Part shown: piece after piece, positions 28,401-36,015 of the stretch
Numbering within the stretch: position 1 is the stretch's first letter
How the letters are laid out: each line of letters opens with the position of its first letter
Assembly: GCF_900166665.1 (NCBI RefSeq)
Contig: NZ_LT800494.1
Coordinates: 710,673-774,672 of the forward strand
Direction of reading: 5' to 3'
DNA from: Cytobacillus gottheilii
GTDB lineage: Bacteria; Bacillota; Bacilli; Bacillales; Cytobacillaceae
Length of the DNA: 64,000 nt
The notes under the pieces: model-generated
Database searches by the model: none
Told to the model about the DNA's origin: nothing
What the model saw: only the letters and a program-made list of their open reading frames with translations
Position numbers and translations under genes: made by a program

Positions 28401-29324
28401 ATGAGAAAAATGCCGGTTTACTTGATTAATGGTTTTTTAGGAAGCGGGAAAACAACGATGATGCTCAAAATGATCAAAAAGCTTCAAAAGGATGGCTTAA
28501 AGGTCGCCATTTTATTAAACGAGCTTGGCCAAACGAATTTGGAAAGGCATATGTTTAAGGAGGAAAACTTTTTTGAATTATTGAATGGCTGTATTTGCTG
28601 TTCTCTGCAGGACGATCTGAAGAAAGTCATGCATGATTTATCAAGTTTACACAAGGATGGAACAGTAGATGTTGCTGTTATAGAAGGAACAGGGGTAGCC
28701 AATCCAGGAGAAATTCACGAGATATTAAACCAGCATCCTTTCTCCGATTTATTTTTACTCAAAGAGTCTGTCTGCATAACAGATGCATCCATGCTGCAGG
28801 AATATTTAAGTGTTTTTTCCAGCTCAAAAGAAGTGCGAAACCTGCAAAAACAGCAGATCCATCATGCTTCTTATATTGTACTAAATAAGGTTGACTTGAT
28901 TGATCATAAGACGGATCTGGAGAAAGTCCGTAAATTAGTTCGGAAGATAAATACAGATGCAGCCATCAATGAAACAACTTATGGAGATTGTGTTGACGAC
29001 CTCTTCCAAACTCAGTCCAGCTTAGCCACAAAAGGAAAAAAAAGTGAAGAGGACTATGCGCATCATCGTGAAATTAAAGCAATCAAAATTCAAAACGTAA
29101 ACAATGTAGGGAGAACAGACGTCAATCGGATTCTTTCCAGTTTAATAAAAGATATGATCCGAGCAAAAGGGACCATCTATGATCCATCAGAAGAGCAATG
29201 GTACCACTTTCAATACGCTTCAGGGAAACTGCAATGGGAAAAAATCCAGACATATTCAGATACTAGAGATGGAGAAATCATCTTTATTGGGACGAATCTG
29301 AGCAGAGAAAAAGTATTGTTATAA
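28401..29324 (+). CDS. COG0523 GTPase, divergent copy 2
   Basis: 307 residues, shorter and clearly different from copies 1 and 3. It keeps the P-loop NGFLGSGKTT, the NGCICC metal motif and the NKVDL guanine site, followed by a short C-terminal domain ending GEIIFIGTNLS. I chose the ATG at 28401, with TAGGAGTG at 28387-28394; the GTG at 28392 lies in that site. It is followed after 84 nt by a YcgR-like permease, with which it may be co-transcribed. A role in zinc delivery or uptake during zinc limitation is inferred from the Zur box and neighbours; its client protein is unknown. Confidence 0.85.
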   Translation: MRKMPVYLINGFLGSGKTTMMLKMIKKLQKDGLKVAILLNELGQTNLERHMFKEENFFELLNGCICCSLQDDLKKVMHDLSSLHKDGTVDVAVIEGTGVANPGEIHEILNQHPFSDLFLLKESVCITDASMLQEYLSVFSSSKEVRNLQKQQIHHASYIVLNKVDLIDHKTDLEKVRKLVRKINTDAAINETTYGDCVDDLFQTQSSLATKGKKSEEDYAHHREIKAIKIQNVNNVGRTDVNRILSSLIKDMIRAKGTIYDPSEEQWYHFQYASGKLQWEKIQTYSDTRDGEIIFIGTNLSREKVLL

Positions 29325-29408
29325 CCCAGTTTCTGCTGCTTGATTGATTGATTTAATCAACAATCAGGCAGCCTATGCTTTTCATTATACCCTCAAAAGG
29401 AGTTTAGA

Positions 29409-30434
29409 ATGGGTCTGTCAAACCACCTTAAAAACCTGACTGTTTATCTAGTATTTTTACTATGTATTTATTTCTTTTTATTTGGAAATGAGAAAATCCT
29501 CAACAAATTAGGGTTTGGGCTGCAAGAAGAATGGACAAGGGTATTTGACGTGTTTATTGGCATTCTTTTAGAAGCAATTCCCTTTATTTTAATAGGGGTG
29601 TTCATTTCTTCGATCATACAAGTTTTCTTTAAAGAAGAACAGATCAAAAAACTAATTCCGAAAAAGCCGCTTCCTGCCTTTCTGGCTGCGATAACCATCG
29701 CGATTATTACGCCTGTGTGTGAGTGTGCCATTATTCCGGTCGTAAGAAAGCTTATTCAAAAAGGAGTTCCCATCCATGCGGGAGTGACCATTTTAATTGG
29801 GGCGCCGATCCTCAACTTTATCGTGTTTGGCTCCACTTATTATGCCTTTCAGGATGAACCCTTTATTTATTTCGGAAGGATCCTCATCTGTTTGCTGACA
29901 GCAGCAATTGTGAGCTTTGTCATTTATATTCATTTTTCTAAAGAGAATATATTGAAAAACCAAAAAAGTGATTTTCAAAGTTTAGATATTCCTCAGAATG
30001 TCAGAGGAGATTCAAAGCTGAAAGGAATTCTGCATCATAGTGCAAATGAATTTTTTATCGTAGGCAAATACTTCATGATTGGAGCATTGTTAGCGAGTGT
30101 GGCACAGGTATTTATTAGCGAAAACGCCATGCTGAATGCCACACAGCATACAATCATTGGAACAGCTTTTATGATGGGACTAGCCTTTGTTCTATCCTTA
30201 TGCTCGGAGGCAGATGCCTTTGTTGCCGCATCTTTCAGCAGCATAGTACCATCGGAATCTTTATTGGCTTTTCTCGTTTTCGGACCAATTGTTGATTTGA
30301 AAAATACGCTCGTCATGCTATCAAGCTTTAAAGTGAAATTTGTGCTCTTGTTCACGATAGCAGTCGTAATTGTTGTTATGATGCTTTCAATTGGGTCAGG
30401 AATGTATCTTCGAGGAAATGGATTGATACCATGA
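29409..30434 (+). CDS. YcgR-like permease (UPF0718/ArsP family)
   Basis: 341 residues with about eight membrane helices. Key family blocks are EAIPFILIGVFISSI, the TPVCECAIIPVVRKL stretch with two cysteines and GAPILNFIVFGS in the first half, and LSLCSEADAFVAASF and FGPIVDLKNTLVM in the second. In B. subtilis the relative YcgR is paired with YcgQ, as here. The ATG has AAAAGGAG. The next gene overlaps by 4 nt (ATGA), showing translational coupling. Because it follows a COG0523 gene behind a Zur box, transport linked to zinc limitation is likely, but the substrate is not known. Confidence 0.85.
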   Translation: MGLSNHLKNLTVYLVFLLCIYFFLFGNEKILNKLGFGLQEEWTRVFDVFIGILLEAIPFILIGVFISSIIQVFFKEEQIKKLIPKKPLPAFLAAITIAIITPVCECAIIPVVRKLIQKGVPIHAGVTILIGAPILNFIVFGSTYYAFQDEPFIYFGRILICLLTAAIVSFVIYIHFSKENILKNQKSDFQSLDIPQNVRGDSKLKGILHHSANEFFIVGKYFMIGALLASVAQVFISENAMLNATQHTIIGTAFMMGLAFVLSLCSEADAFVAASFSSIVPSESLLAFLVFGPIVDLKNTLVMLSSFKVKFVLLFTIAVVIVVMMLSIGSGMYLRGNGLIP

Positions 30435-30739
30435 AAAATGATTGGCAATTAGCAAACGAATTACAGGCGATCATCTTAATTTCGCTCAGTCTTGTGCTAT
30501 TTAAGCTTTTTACTTCAGGTCAAATCACAGATATGCTTGAACCCAGGCTGATCCCCTTTGCTCTTTTTGCAATGGTTGCTATGTTTCTATTAGGCTTTTT
30601 TAGAATGATGAATAGTGATATGTATGGAGCCGACTGTGACTGCGAAGCATGTGACCAGGGCGGAACAGGCTTGTTTGGACTCTTTCAATACGGAGTGCTG
30701 TTCTTTCTGCCGATTTTTATTGCGTTTAATTATTATTAA
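30431..30739 (+). CDS. short YcgQ-like (TIGR03943/DUF1980) membrane protein, C-terminal domain missing
   Basis: 102 residues: helix 1 (about 12-30), helix 2 with PRLIPFALFAMVAMFLLGFF, a loop rich in metal ligands (GADCDCEACDQGG) and helix 3 (LFQYGVLFFLPIFIAF). This is the membrane part of YcgQ, where the loop is HDCGCGHDH-like. The usual C-terminal soluble domain (about 170 more residues) is absent: the frame stops right after helix 3, and no continuation exists in other frames. The structured repeat at 30805 lies 65 nt beyond. Either a shortened functional form or a truncation. Overlaps the YcgR-like gene by 4 nt. Confidence 0.75.
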   Translation: MKNDWQLANELQAIILISLSLVLFKLFTSGQITDMLEPRLIPFALFAMVAMFLLGFFRMMNSDMYGADCDCEACDQGGTGLFGLFQYGVLFFLPIFIAFNYY

Positions 30740-30804
30740 AAACTATCTAAAGGATTTTTCATAACTGAAACGGATGCTTCCAAAGGATGCTAATTGATCG
30801 AAAC

Positions 30805-30922
30805 GGAAGGGTGTGAGACTCCTGCGGGAGAAGTGGAAAAGTCGAGACCCCGCAGGCGGTAGCGCCGAGGAGACTCAACTTCCACCCGCGGAAAGCGAGC
30901 ACCATGGACTGGAGATCCAGCC
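30805..30922. repeat. structured Bacillaceae intergenic repeat, copy 2
   Basis: Same ordered blocks as at 21795: GACTCCTGCGGG, GAGACCCCGCAGG, CCGAGGAGACTCA, CGCGGAAAGCGAG. CCTGCGGG pairs with CCCGCAGG. It sits between the YcgQ-like gene and Zur box 3. Confidence 0.75.
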
Positions 30923-30989
30923 GTTTAAAAAAATCACATGCATGATCGTTTACAAGTAAACGAAAGTACAGTATCATTCTTTATATAAT

Positions 30990-31010
30990 AAATCGTAATT
31001 ATTCCGATTT
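30990..31010. promoter_or_regulatory. Zur box 3
   Basis: Core TCGTAAT-T-ATTCCGA with AAA/TTT flanks, one change from consensus; 24 nt before the start of COG0523 copy 3. Confidence 0.85.
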
Positions 31011-31033
31011 GCATATTTATTAGGAGGATAAAA

Positions 31034-32236
31034 ATGGTTAGAAAAATTCCTGTAACAGTTTTAAGCGGTTATTTAGGTGCTGGGAAAACAACATTGCTTA
31101 ATCATATTTTGCAAAATCGTGAAGGGCTAAAAGTAGCAGTTATTGTGAACGACATGAGTGAGGTTAACATAGACGCAGAGTTAGTTAAACAAGGCGGAGA
31201 GTTCTCCAGAACAGAAGAAAAGCTTGTTGAACTTTCCAATGGCTGTATTTGCTGCACGCTTCGTGAAGATTTATTAATTGAAGTCGAAAAGCTGGCCAAA
31301 GCAGGAAATGTCGATTATATCGTCATTGAATCAACAGGAATTAGTGAACCGATTCCGGTTGCGCAGACATTTTCATACATAGATGATGAACTTGGCATTG
31401 ATCTGACTCGTTTTTGTACTTTAGATACCATGGTTACTGTTGTGGATGCAAACCGTTTCTGGAAGGATTATAGATCAGGAGACAGCTTGCTTGATCGCAA
31501 AGAGGCGGTCGGGGATGCGGATGATCGCGAAATTGCAGATCTGCTCATTGATCAGATTGAATTCTGCGATGTGCTCATTATTAACAAAGTTGATTTAGTT
31601 TCGAAAGAAGAATTGGAAAAGCTGGAGAATGTATTAAAAGTGATTCAGCCTGAAGCAAAAGTGATTCATAGTATAAAAGGGAAAGTAGAGCCAAGGGAAA
31701 TCTTGAATACTGGCAGATTTAACTTTGAAAAAGCAAGTGCTTCGGCAGGCTGGATTAAAGAATTAACGCTTGGCCACGAGCATCATACTCCTGAAACTGA
31801 AGAATACGGTATCGGATCTTTTGTTTATAAAAGAAGAATCCCATTTCATTCAGAGCGTTTTTACAACTGGGTTAATAATATGCCAGAGAATATTGTTCGT
31901 GCAAAAGGAATTGTCTGGTGTGCGACACGAAATAATATTGCGATGCTCCTGTCCCAGGCTGGTCCATCGGTAAGTATTGAGCCGGTGTCCTATTGGGTAG
32001 CTTCATTGCCAAAATTAGAGCAGCAGGAAATCTTGAGGCAAAATCGTGATGTGCTGGATGAATGGGATCCCGTTTATGGAGATCGAATTATCAAGCTCGT
32101 CATCATTGGCACTGAACTGGATCGGAAAGAAATAGAGCTTGATCTGGATCAATGCTTATTAACGGATACAGAATTAGAGGATGACTGGAGTAGACTAACA
32201 GATCCATTTAAGTGGCATGTTGGTGCGTCTCAATAG
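31034..32236 (+). CDS. COG0523 GTPase, zinc metallochaperone (ZagA/YciC type), copy 3
   Basis: 400 residues, a close paralogue of copy 1 (the first 55 residues are almost identical). [13 protein letters not shown] (Cys71, 73, 74 or within one residue) and NKVDL are intact, and a histidine-bearing linker ([10 protein letters not shown] near 250) precedes the CobW C-terminal domain. That linker is what copy 1 lacks. GGAGG precedes the ATG. It has its own Zur box; about 200 nt without clear features separate it from the ribosomal-protein unit. Confidence 0.9.
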   Translation: MVRKIPVTVLSGYLGAGKTTLLNHILQNREGLKVAVIVNDMSEVNIDAELVKQGGEFSRTEEKLVELSNGCICCTLREDLLIEVEKLAKAGNVDYIVIESTGISEPIPVAQTFSYIDDELGIDLTRFCTLDTMVTVVDANRFWKDYRSGDSLLDRKEAVGDADDREIADLLIDQIEFCDVLIINKVDLVSKEELEKLENVLKVIQPEAKVIHSIKGKVEPREILNTGRFNFEKASASAGWIKELTLGHEHHTPETEEYGIGSFVYKRRIPFHSERFYNWVNNMPENIVRAKGIVWCATRNNIAMLLSQAGPSVSIEPVSYWVASLPKLEQQEILRQNRDVLDEWDPVYGDRIIKLVIIGTELDRKEIELDLDQCLLTDTELEDDWSRLTDPFKWHVGASQ

Positions 32237-32402
32237 AGAGAATGGTATCAAATTCCCACATAATATCGTATAAAAAGCGAAAAGGGTTGTGAAGCACTAT
32301 TAAATAACAGACATGAAGTAAGCAAGATAATAACAGTGACCCATGAGTTGTAGATGTTGCATTTTAGGAGTATTTATGATTAAATGTCTTTATCTCGGAA
32401 TT

Positions 32403-32423
32403 AAATCGTAATAATTACGATTT
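32403..32423. promoter_or_regulatory. Zur box 4 (perfect palindrome)
   Basis: Core TCGTAAT-A-ATTACGA with AAA and TTT ends: a perfect 21-bp match to the Zur consensus, 23 nt before the S14 start. Confidence 0.9.
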
Positions 32424-32446
32424 AATTATAAAAAGGAGTGGAATTT

Positions 32447-32716
32447 TTGGCTAAGAAATCTAAAGTTGTTAAAGAACAGAAGCGGCAAGAGCTTGTCTTA
32501 AAATATGCAGAGCTACGCAGAGAATTAAAGGAGAAAGGTGATTACGAGGCATTAAGGAAACTGCCAAGAGATTCATCGCCAACGCGCCTGAAAAGCCGCT
32601 GCCAAGTAACAGGCAGACCGCGCGGATACTTGCGTAAATTTAAAATGTCCCGGATTGCCTTCAGAGAGTATGCTCATAAAGGGCAAGTCCCTGGTGTGAA
32701 AAAAGCCAGCTGGTAA
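32447..32716 (+). CDS. rpsN: ribosomal protein S14, zinc-independent paralogue
   Basis: 89 residues, the size of B. subtilis RpsN2 (YhzA). The long form lacks the two CxxC pairs of the zinc-binding S14; the C-terminal [23 protein letters not shown] is typical. Replacing zinc-bound S14 frees zinc and keeps 30S assembly going during starvation. The start is a TTG at 32447 with AAAGGAGTG upstream; the GTG at 32438 lies in that site. Zur box 4 precedes it and rpmE2 follows after 22 nt. Confidence 0.95.
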   Translation: MAKKSKVVKEQKRQELVLKYAELRRELKEKGDYEALRKLPRDSSPTRLKSRCQVTGRPRGYLRKFKMSRIAFREYAHKGQVPGVKKASW

Positions 32717-32738
32717 ATAGAAAAGGAGGAATTTCAAA

Positions 32739-32987
32739 ATGAGAGAAAATATTCACCCAGAGTATCATAAAGTGGTATTCATGGATACAAATAGCGGTTT
32801 TAAATTTTTAACAGGTTCAACGAAAACATCAAACGAAACGATTTCTTGGGAAGATGGAAACACCTATCCGCTTCTTAAAGTAGAGGTTACATCCGATACG
32901 CATCCGTTCTATACTGGTGTTCAAAAGTTTGCAGAACGTGGCGGCCGTGCAGATCGCTTTATGCAAAAATATAATATGAAAAAATAA
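32739..32987 (+). CDS. rpmE2: ribosomal protein L31 type B (zinc-independent)
   Basis: 82 residues, like YtiA of B. subtilis. The sequence [20 protein letters not shown] and the end RADRFMQKY are family hallmarks; the CxxC motifs of zinc-type L31 are absent. During zinc starvation it displaces the zinc form from the ribosome, releasing metal. AAAGGAGG precedes the ATG. Co-transcribed with the S14 paralogue and probably the following 121-residue gene. Confidence 0.96.
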   Translation: MRENIHPEYHKVVFMDTNSGFKFLTGSTKTSNETISWEDGNTYPLLKVEVTSDTHPFYTGVQKFAERGGRADRFMQKYNMKK

Positions 32988-33027
32988 GTAAGATGTTGCT
33001 ATTAGCAAGATGGTAGGGGGTATTAGC

Positions 33028-33393
33028 ATGAATACTCATTTAATGGAAATTCTCTCAAGAGAGATTATTAAATCACTTCCTCCCAGACAAAAGGATATTT
33101 ATGAATATGTTGTTGGATTGGAAGACGAATTGGCCAGTCAAGCGGCGACCTCGGAAGAATTCATGTCTTTGCTTGTTAAACATTCACCACATCGGCAGGC
33201 CGCCGAACACTTTAATCTTTCTTTTGGACAGCTGATGATGACGATGCACAAAATTGAAGATACGATTAGTATGAAGCTTGAGAATAAAATGGAACATGCA
33301 CAATGGCTTGATGTAACAGAAAAAGTACGCATGCAAAATAAAAATATAGGTGATCATGTTAAGTATTTTTATTTTTCCCTTCATGAAGCTTAA
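33028..33393 (+). CDS. unrecognised 121-residue protein in the Zur operon
   Basis: Soluble and helical; no signal peptide, membrane helix or cysteine. The middle segment (SPHRQAAEHFNLSFGQLMMTMHKIEDTI) looks like a helix-turn-helix of the sigma region-4 kind, and LPPRQKDIYEYVVGLEDEL before it is also helical. I cannot name the family. The ATG at 33028 follows a GGGGG site; 33010 has none. It is 40 nt after rpmE2, with Zur box 4 upstream of the unit and Zur box 5 only 5 nt after its stop, so it is likely expressed on zinc starvation. A DNA-binding or ribosome-associated role is guesswork. Confidence 0.6.
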   Translation: MNTHLMEILSREIIKSLPPRQKDIYEYVVGLEDELASQAATSEEFMSLLVKHSPHRQAAEHFNLSFGQLMMTMHKIEDTISMKLENKMEHAQWLDVTEKVRMQNKNIGDHVKYFYFSLHEA

Positions 33394-33398
33394 AATTT

Positions 33399-33419
33399 AA
33401 ATCGTAATAATTTCGTTTT
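33399..33419. promoter_or_regulatory. Zur box 5
   Basis: Core TCGTAAT-A-ATTTCGT, two changes from the consensus core; 18 nt before the FAD enzyme start. The preceding stop codon is 5 nt away. Confidence 0.75.
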
Positions 33420-33436
33420 AAAGGCAGGAGATGGAC

Positions 33437-34603
33437 ATGGTCTACGAATGGATTGTAGTAGGTGGCGGCATTCAAGGCTGTACAATTGCAGCGTTTTTAC
33501 TGAAAAATAACAAAGTATCAGCAGATCAGCTGCTCATCATTGACCCTCATGAAACACCGCTATACCGTTGGACCAAGACAACAAAAATGATTGAGATGAA
33601 ATTTTTAAGATCACCGTCTGTACATCATCTGGATGTTGAGCCATTCTCTTTGAGAAAATATGCTGACGATCAGAATCGAAAGAAAAGTGATTTTTACGGA
33701 GTATATAAACGGCCTTCATTGGAGCTTTTCAATGAGCATAGCCAAGCTCTGTTTCGAAATCTCAACATGGAATCCTGCTGGCATCAAGGCTTTGTTAATG
33801 AAGTTGTGCGGGAAGATGCTAGCTGGACCATTAACACTGTAGCAGGGAATCGTTTTAAAACGAAAAACGTTGTACTGGCACTTAGTGTGAATGGCCAGCT
33901 GAATATTCCAGAATGGGCTAGTAATCTTGAAGCTCACTCACATCAGCTTTTCCATATTTACGATGAAGCTGCCGATTTAACGAAATTGAAGCCTTCTATT
34001 GCTGTTGTGGGAGGCGGCATCACAGCTGCCCATTTAGTGATCAAGCTTTCGGCCATGTATCCCGGTCAGGTTCATCTAATTAAAAGGCATCCTTATAGGG
34101 TTTGTGACTTTGATAGTGATCCAGGCTGGTTAGGACCTAAAAATCAGAAGTCATATCAATTGATTAAGGACTATGAAACAAGAAGAGAAATGATTAAAAC
34201 AGCAAGAAATCGCGGCTCCTTGCCGCAAGAGCTATTCCGTAAACTGAAGAAGCTTGAGCAGGATCAAATTCTCAAAGTGATCGATGGTGAGATTATTTCC
34301 GCCCGAAACGGGAGCAATCACGACCTGATCTTAACCACCGAGAATGGTCCTGTTGAAGTTCAGTCCGTTATACTTGCAACAGGCTTTAAGCCTGAAAGAC
34401 CAGGCGGCGGCTGGCTGGAGGAGACGATTGAAGAATACAGTCTGCCTTGCGCAAAATGCGGATATCCCATTGTTAGTCCGTCCCTCGAATGGTGTCCGCA
34501 TTTATATGTGATAGGACCGCTGGCCGAACTGGAGATGGGACCGATTGCGAGGAATATTTCTGGAGCCCGTCAAGCGGCTGAAAGAATTGTTTTAAGTGTT
34601 TAA
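33437..34603 (+). CDS. FAD/NAD(P)-binding oxidoreductase (N-hydroxylase-like), Zur-linked
   Basis: 388 residues. An N-terminal FAD site (VVGGGIQGCTIAAFLL), the FLRSPSVHHLD and YGVYKRPSLELF stretches, a second nucleotide site (IAVVGGGITAAHLV near 193) and ATGFKPERP near the end give the two-dinucleotide layout of flavin N-hydroxylases and related enzymes (SidA/IucD-like). A late SLPCAKCGYPI brings two cysteines. The substrate is unknown. AGGCAGGAG serves the ATG at 33437, with the ATG at 33431 too close. Zur box 5 directly precedes it, and rpmG follows in 24 nt, so it is expected to be made in zinc starvation. Confidence 0.75.
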   Translation: MVYEWIVVGGGIQGCTIAAFLLKNNKVSADQLLIIDPHETPLYRWTKTTKMIEMKFLRSPSVHHLDVEPFSLRKYADDQNRKKSDFYGVYKRPSLELFNEHSQALFRNLNMESCWHQGFVNEVVREDASWTINTVAGNRFKTKNVVLALSVNGQLNIPEWASNLEAHSHQLFHIYDEAADLTKLKPSIAVVGGGITAAHLVIKLSAMYPGQVHLIKRHPYRVCDFDSDPGWLGPKNQKSYQLIKDYETRREMIKTARNRGSLPQELFRKLKKLEQDQILKVIDGEIISARNGSNHDLILTTENGPVEVQSVILATGFKPERPGGGWLEETIEEYSLPCAKCGYPIVSPSLEWCPHLYVIGPLAELEMGPIARNISGARQAAERIVLSV

Positions 34604-34627
34604 ACCAAACGAAAAGGAGTTTTGATC

Positions 34628-34777
34628 ATGAGAGTAAACATTACACTTGCTTGTACAGAAACAGGAGACCGTAATTATATTACGACGAAAAATAAGCGCA
34701 ACAACCCGGACAGAATTGAATTAATGAAATACTGCCCACGCTTGAAGAAACGTACATTGCATAGAGAGACGAAGTAA
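34628..34777 (+). CDS. rpmG: ribosomal protein L33, zinc-independent paralogue
   Basis: 49 residues. It starts [19 protein letters not shown] and ends [11 protein letters not shown], as in L33. Only single cysteines remain (about 9 and 36) where the zinc form has CxxC pairs, so it is the C-minus version that replaces zinc-bound L33. AAAAGGAG lies upstream. It is 24 nt after the FAD enzyme gene and probably on the same Zur-controlled transcript, completing a set of three zinc-free ribosomal proteins (S14, L31, L33). Confidence 0.93.
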   Translation: MRVNITLACTETGDRNYITTKNKRNNPDRIELMKYCPRLKKRTLHRETK

Positions 34778-34788
34778 TTTTATTTGAA

Positions 34789-34825
34789 GGCCGGTTGGCG
34801 CCAATGTTGGTGTTGCCGGCTTTTT
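34789..34825 (+). terminator. terminator after rpmG
   Basis: GCCGG ... CCGGC outer stem with an inner GGCGCCAA/TTGGTGTT stem, then TTTTTG. Confidence 0.8.
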
Positions 34826-34849
34826 GCGTATTGTATAACTTGAACGGGG

Positions 34850-34965
34850 TTTGGCGGATAAAACGTTGTTTTTGGCGGATATATTTTTTTAACGGCGGAT
34901 AAAAAATTTTTACGGCGGATAAATCCCAGTTAACGGCGGATATTTTACTCACGACGGCGGATATC
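34850..34965. repeat. GGCGGAT iteron-like array C (6 units)
   Basis: Six cores start at 34853, 34874, 34894, 34914, 34935 and 34956: spacing 21, 20, 20, 21, 21. Unit order matches arrays A and B: two T-preceded units, AACGGCGG, TACGGCGG, AACGGCGG, then GACGGCGGATATCC. It follows the rpmG terminator. No NERD gene is adjacent here. Confidence 0.85.
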
Positions 34966-35200
34966 CAGGTTCAAAAGTCTATCATATATGTTTTTTTAAA
35001 AGGTTTTGCAGTATTTTTATAAAATTCTCCGTTTAATCCAGCATTTGTTCCTCAAAATGAGCTCTAATAATCGGATTGTGATGTAAATAGAACCCAGAAA
35101 AGTACCAGCAGCGGCGCTTTCCTCACCAGCACAAATGCTTTCTAGTGATGAAAATCCTATAAAAAACCACATTGTTCAACAATCCGACACATCTTTATTA
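34966..35200. other. A/T-rich intergenic region before the doxX control region
   Basis: About 235 nt with no coding frame or structure I can support, apart from the dyad reported next. Confidence 0.4.
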
Positions 35201-35228
35201 CAACATTGTGAAGTTTATCACAATGTTG
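35201..35228. promoter_or_regulatory. Rex/Fnr-type palindrome before doxX
   Basis: Perfect 11-bp dyad CAACATTGTGA-AGTTTA-TCACAATGTTG. The core TTGTGA-N6-TCACAA fits the Rex site of Gram-positives, and TGTGA-N6-TCACA fits Fnr/Crp-type sites. An extended -10 (TGGTATATT, 35249-35257) follows; the dyad centre is near -50, better for Rex repression than for class II Fnr activation. Confidence 0.7.
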
Positions 35229-35314
35229 ATGTAGAGTACCCTCCAGCATGGTATATTCTAAGTGTAAGAAGCAATCATAAAATAATCTTTCACTAAAAGA
35301 AAGGGAGATGTAAG

Positions 35315-35836
35315 ATGATTAACAATTGGTTAAGAGAAAACAAAATTGCAGCAGCACTATTAACAGTTATACGTGTTTATTGGGGATATTTATGGATCAC
35401 AGCAGGCTGGGGGAAAATCACAGGAGGATTTGATTCAAAAGGATTCCTGGCTAATGCAGCCGCAAACCCGGTAATGGGACCAGATGGAGCACCTGTTTTT
35501 GGCTGGTATAACAGCTTCCTTCAAAGCTTTGCATTACCAAATGCCGATCTATTTAACTTCATGATTCCTTGGGGCGAATTCTTAGTAGGACTTGGATTAA
35601 TTCTTGGATGCTTAACAACAGCAGCAGCATTCTTCGGCATTTTGATGAACTTCTCTTTCTTGCTTACAGGTACTGTATCTCATAACCCGACAGACATTCT
35701 AATGGGTGTATTCATTCTAGCAGCTGGCTACAACGCTGGAAGATTCGGACTTGACTATTATGTAATGCCTTTTATCCGCAAGCAATTAAATAAAGGTAAA
35801 GAAGAAGAGAGTGGAGCGAACGTAAACAGAGTTTAG
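35315..35836 (+). CDS. DoxX family membrane protein
   Basis: 173 residues with four membrane helices and the DoxX pattern (RVYWGYLWITAGWGKITGGFD near 21-41, then IPWGEFLVGLGLILG). DoxX proteins relate to thiosulfate:quinone oxidoreductase subunits and, in some bacteria, to redox homeostasis at the membrane; B. subtilis YdfP is similar. The function here is not defined. AAGGGAGATG precedes the ATG. It is a single gene with its own strong terminator and a Rex/Fnr-type operator, which suggests induction when oxygen runs low or NADH is high. Confidence 0.85.
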   Translation: MINNWLRENKIAAALLTVIRVYWGYLWITAGWGKITGGFDSKGFLANAAANPVMGPDGAPVFGWYNSFLQSFALPNADLFNFMIPWGEFLVGLGLILGCLTTAAAFFGILMNFSFLLTGTVSHNPTDILMGVFILAAGYNAGRFGLDYYVMPFIRKQLNKGKEEESGANVNRV

Positions 35837-35847
35837 ATGCATACGAT

Positions 35848-35889
35848 AAAGAGAGGCTGAATCAGAGTGTTGATTCAGCCTCTCTTTTT
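35848..35889 (+). terminator. terminator after doxX
   Basis: 17-bp arms AAAGAGAGGCTGAATCA / TGATTCAGCCTCTCTTT around GAGTGT, then TTG. Confidence 0.92.
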
Positions 35890-35906
35890 GTATTTTTTTT
35901 AAAAGT

Positions 35907-35986
35907 AATACCTTGCATTATAGAGTAATACCTATTATCATAAACCTATGATATTTTTTTAATAGAATACCTTGCATTATAGAGTA
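35907..35986 (+). promoter_or_regulatory. PadR operon promoter with two direct operators
   Basis: TACCTTGCATTATAGAGTA occurs at 35909-35927 and 35968-35986, 59 bp apart. The first copy contains a -35 TTGCAT (35913); 17 nt later comes a -10 TATCAT (35936-35941). The second copy lies about 20-40 nt after the start point. The pseudo-palindromic TAC(C/T)-TTGCA...-AGTA pattern suits a PadR dimer, so autoregulation by the first gene is likely. Confidence 0.65.
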
Positions 35987-36015
35987 TGTTTTTCTGATCA
36001 GATGGAGGACAAATA

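Noticed and set aside
29330..29375. Hairpin CTGCTTGATTG / CAATCAGGCAG between the COG0523 copy 2 and permease genes
   Set aside because: No U-tract follows, so I do not call it a terminator; the genes may be co-transcribed.
34680..34952. Minus-strand frame of 90 residues over rpmG and array C
   Set aside because: Antisense to a real ribosomal protein gene and a translation of repeat units.
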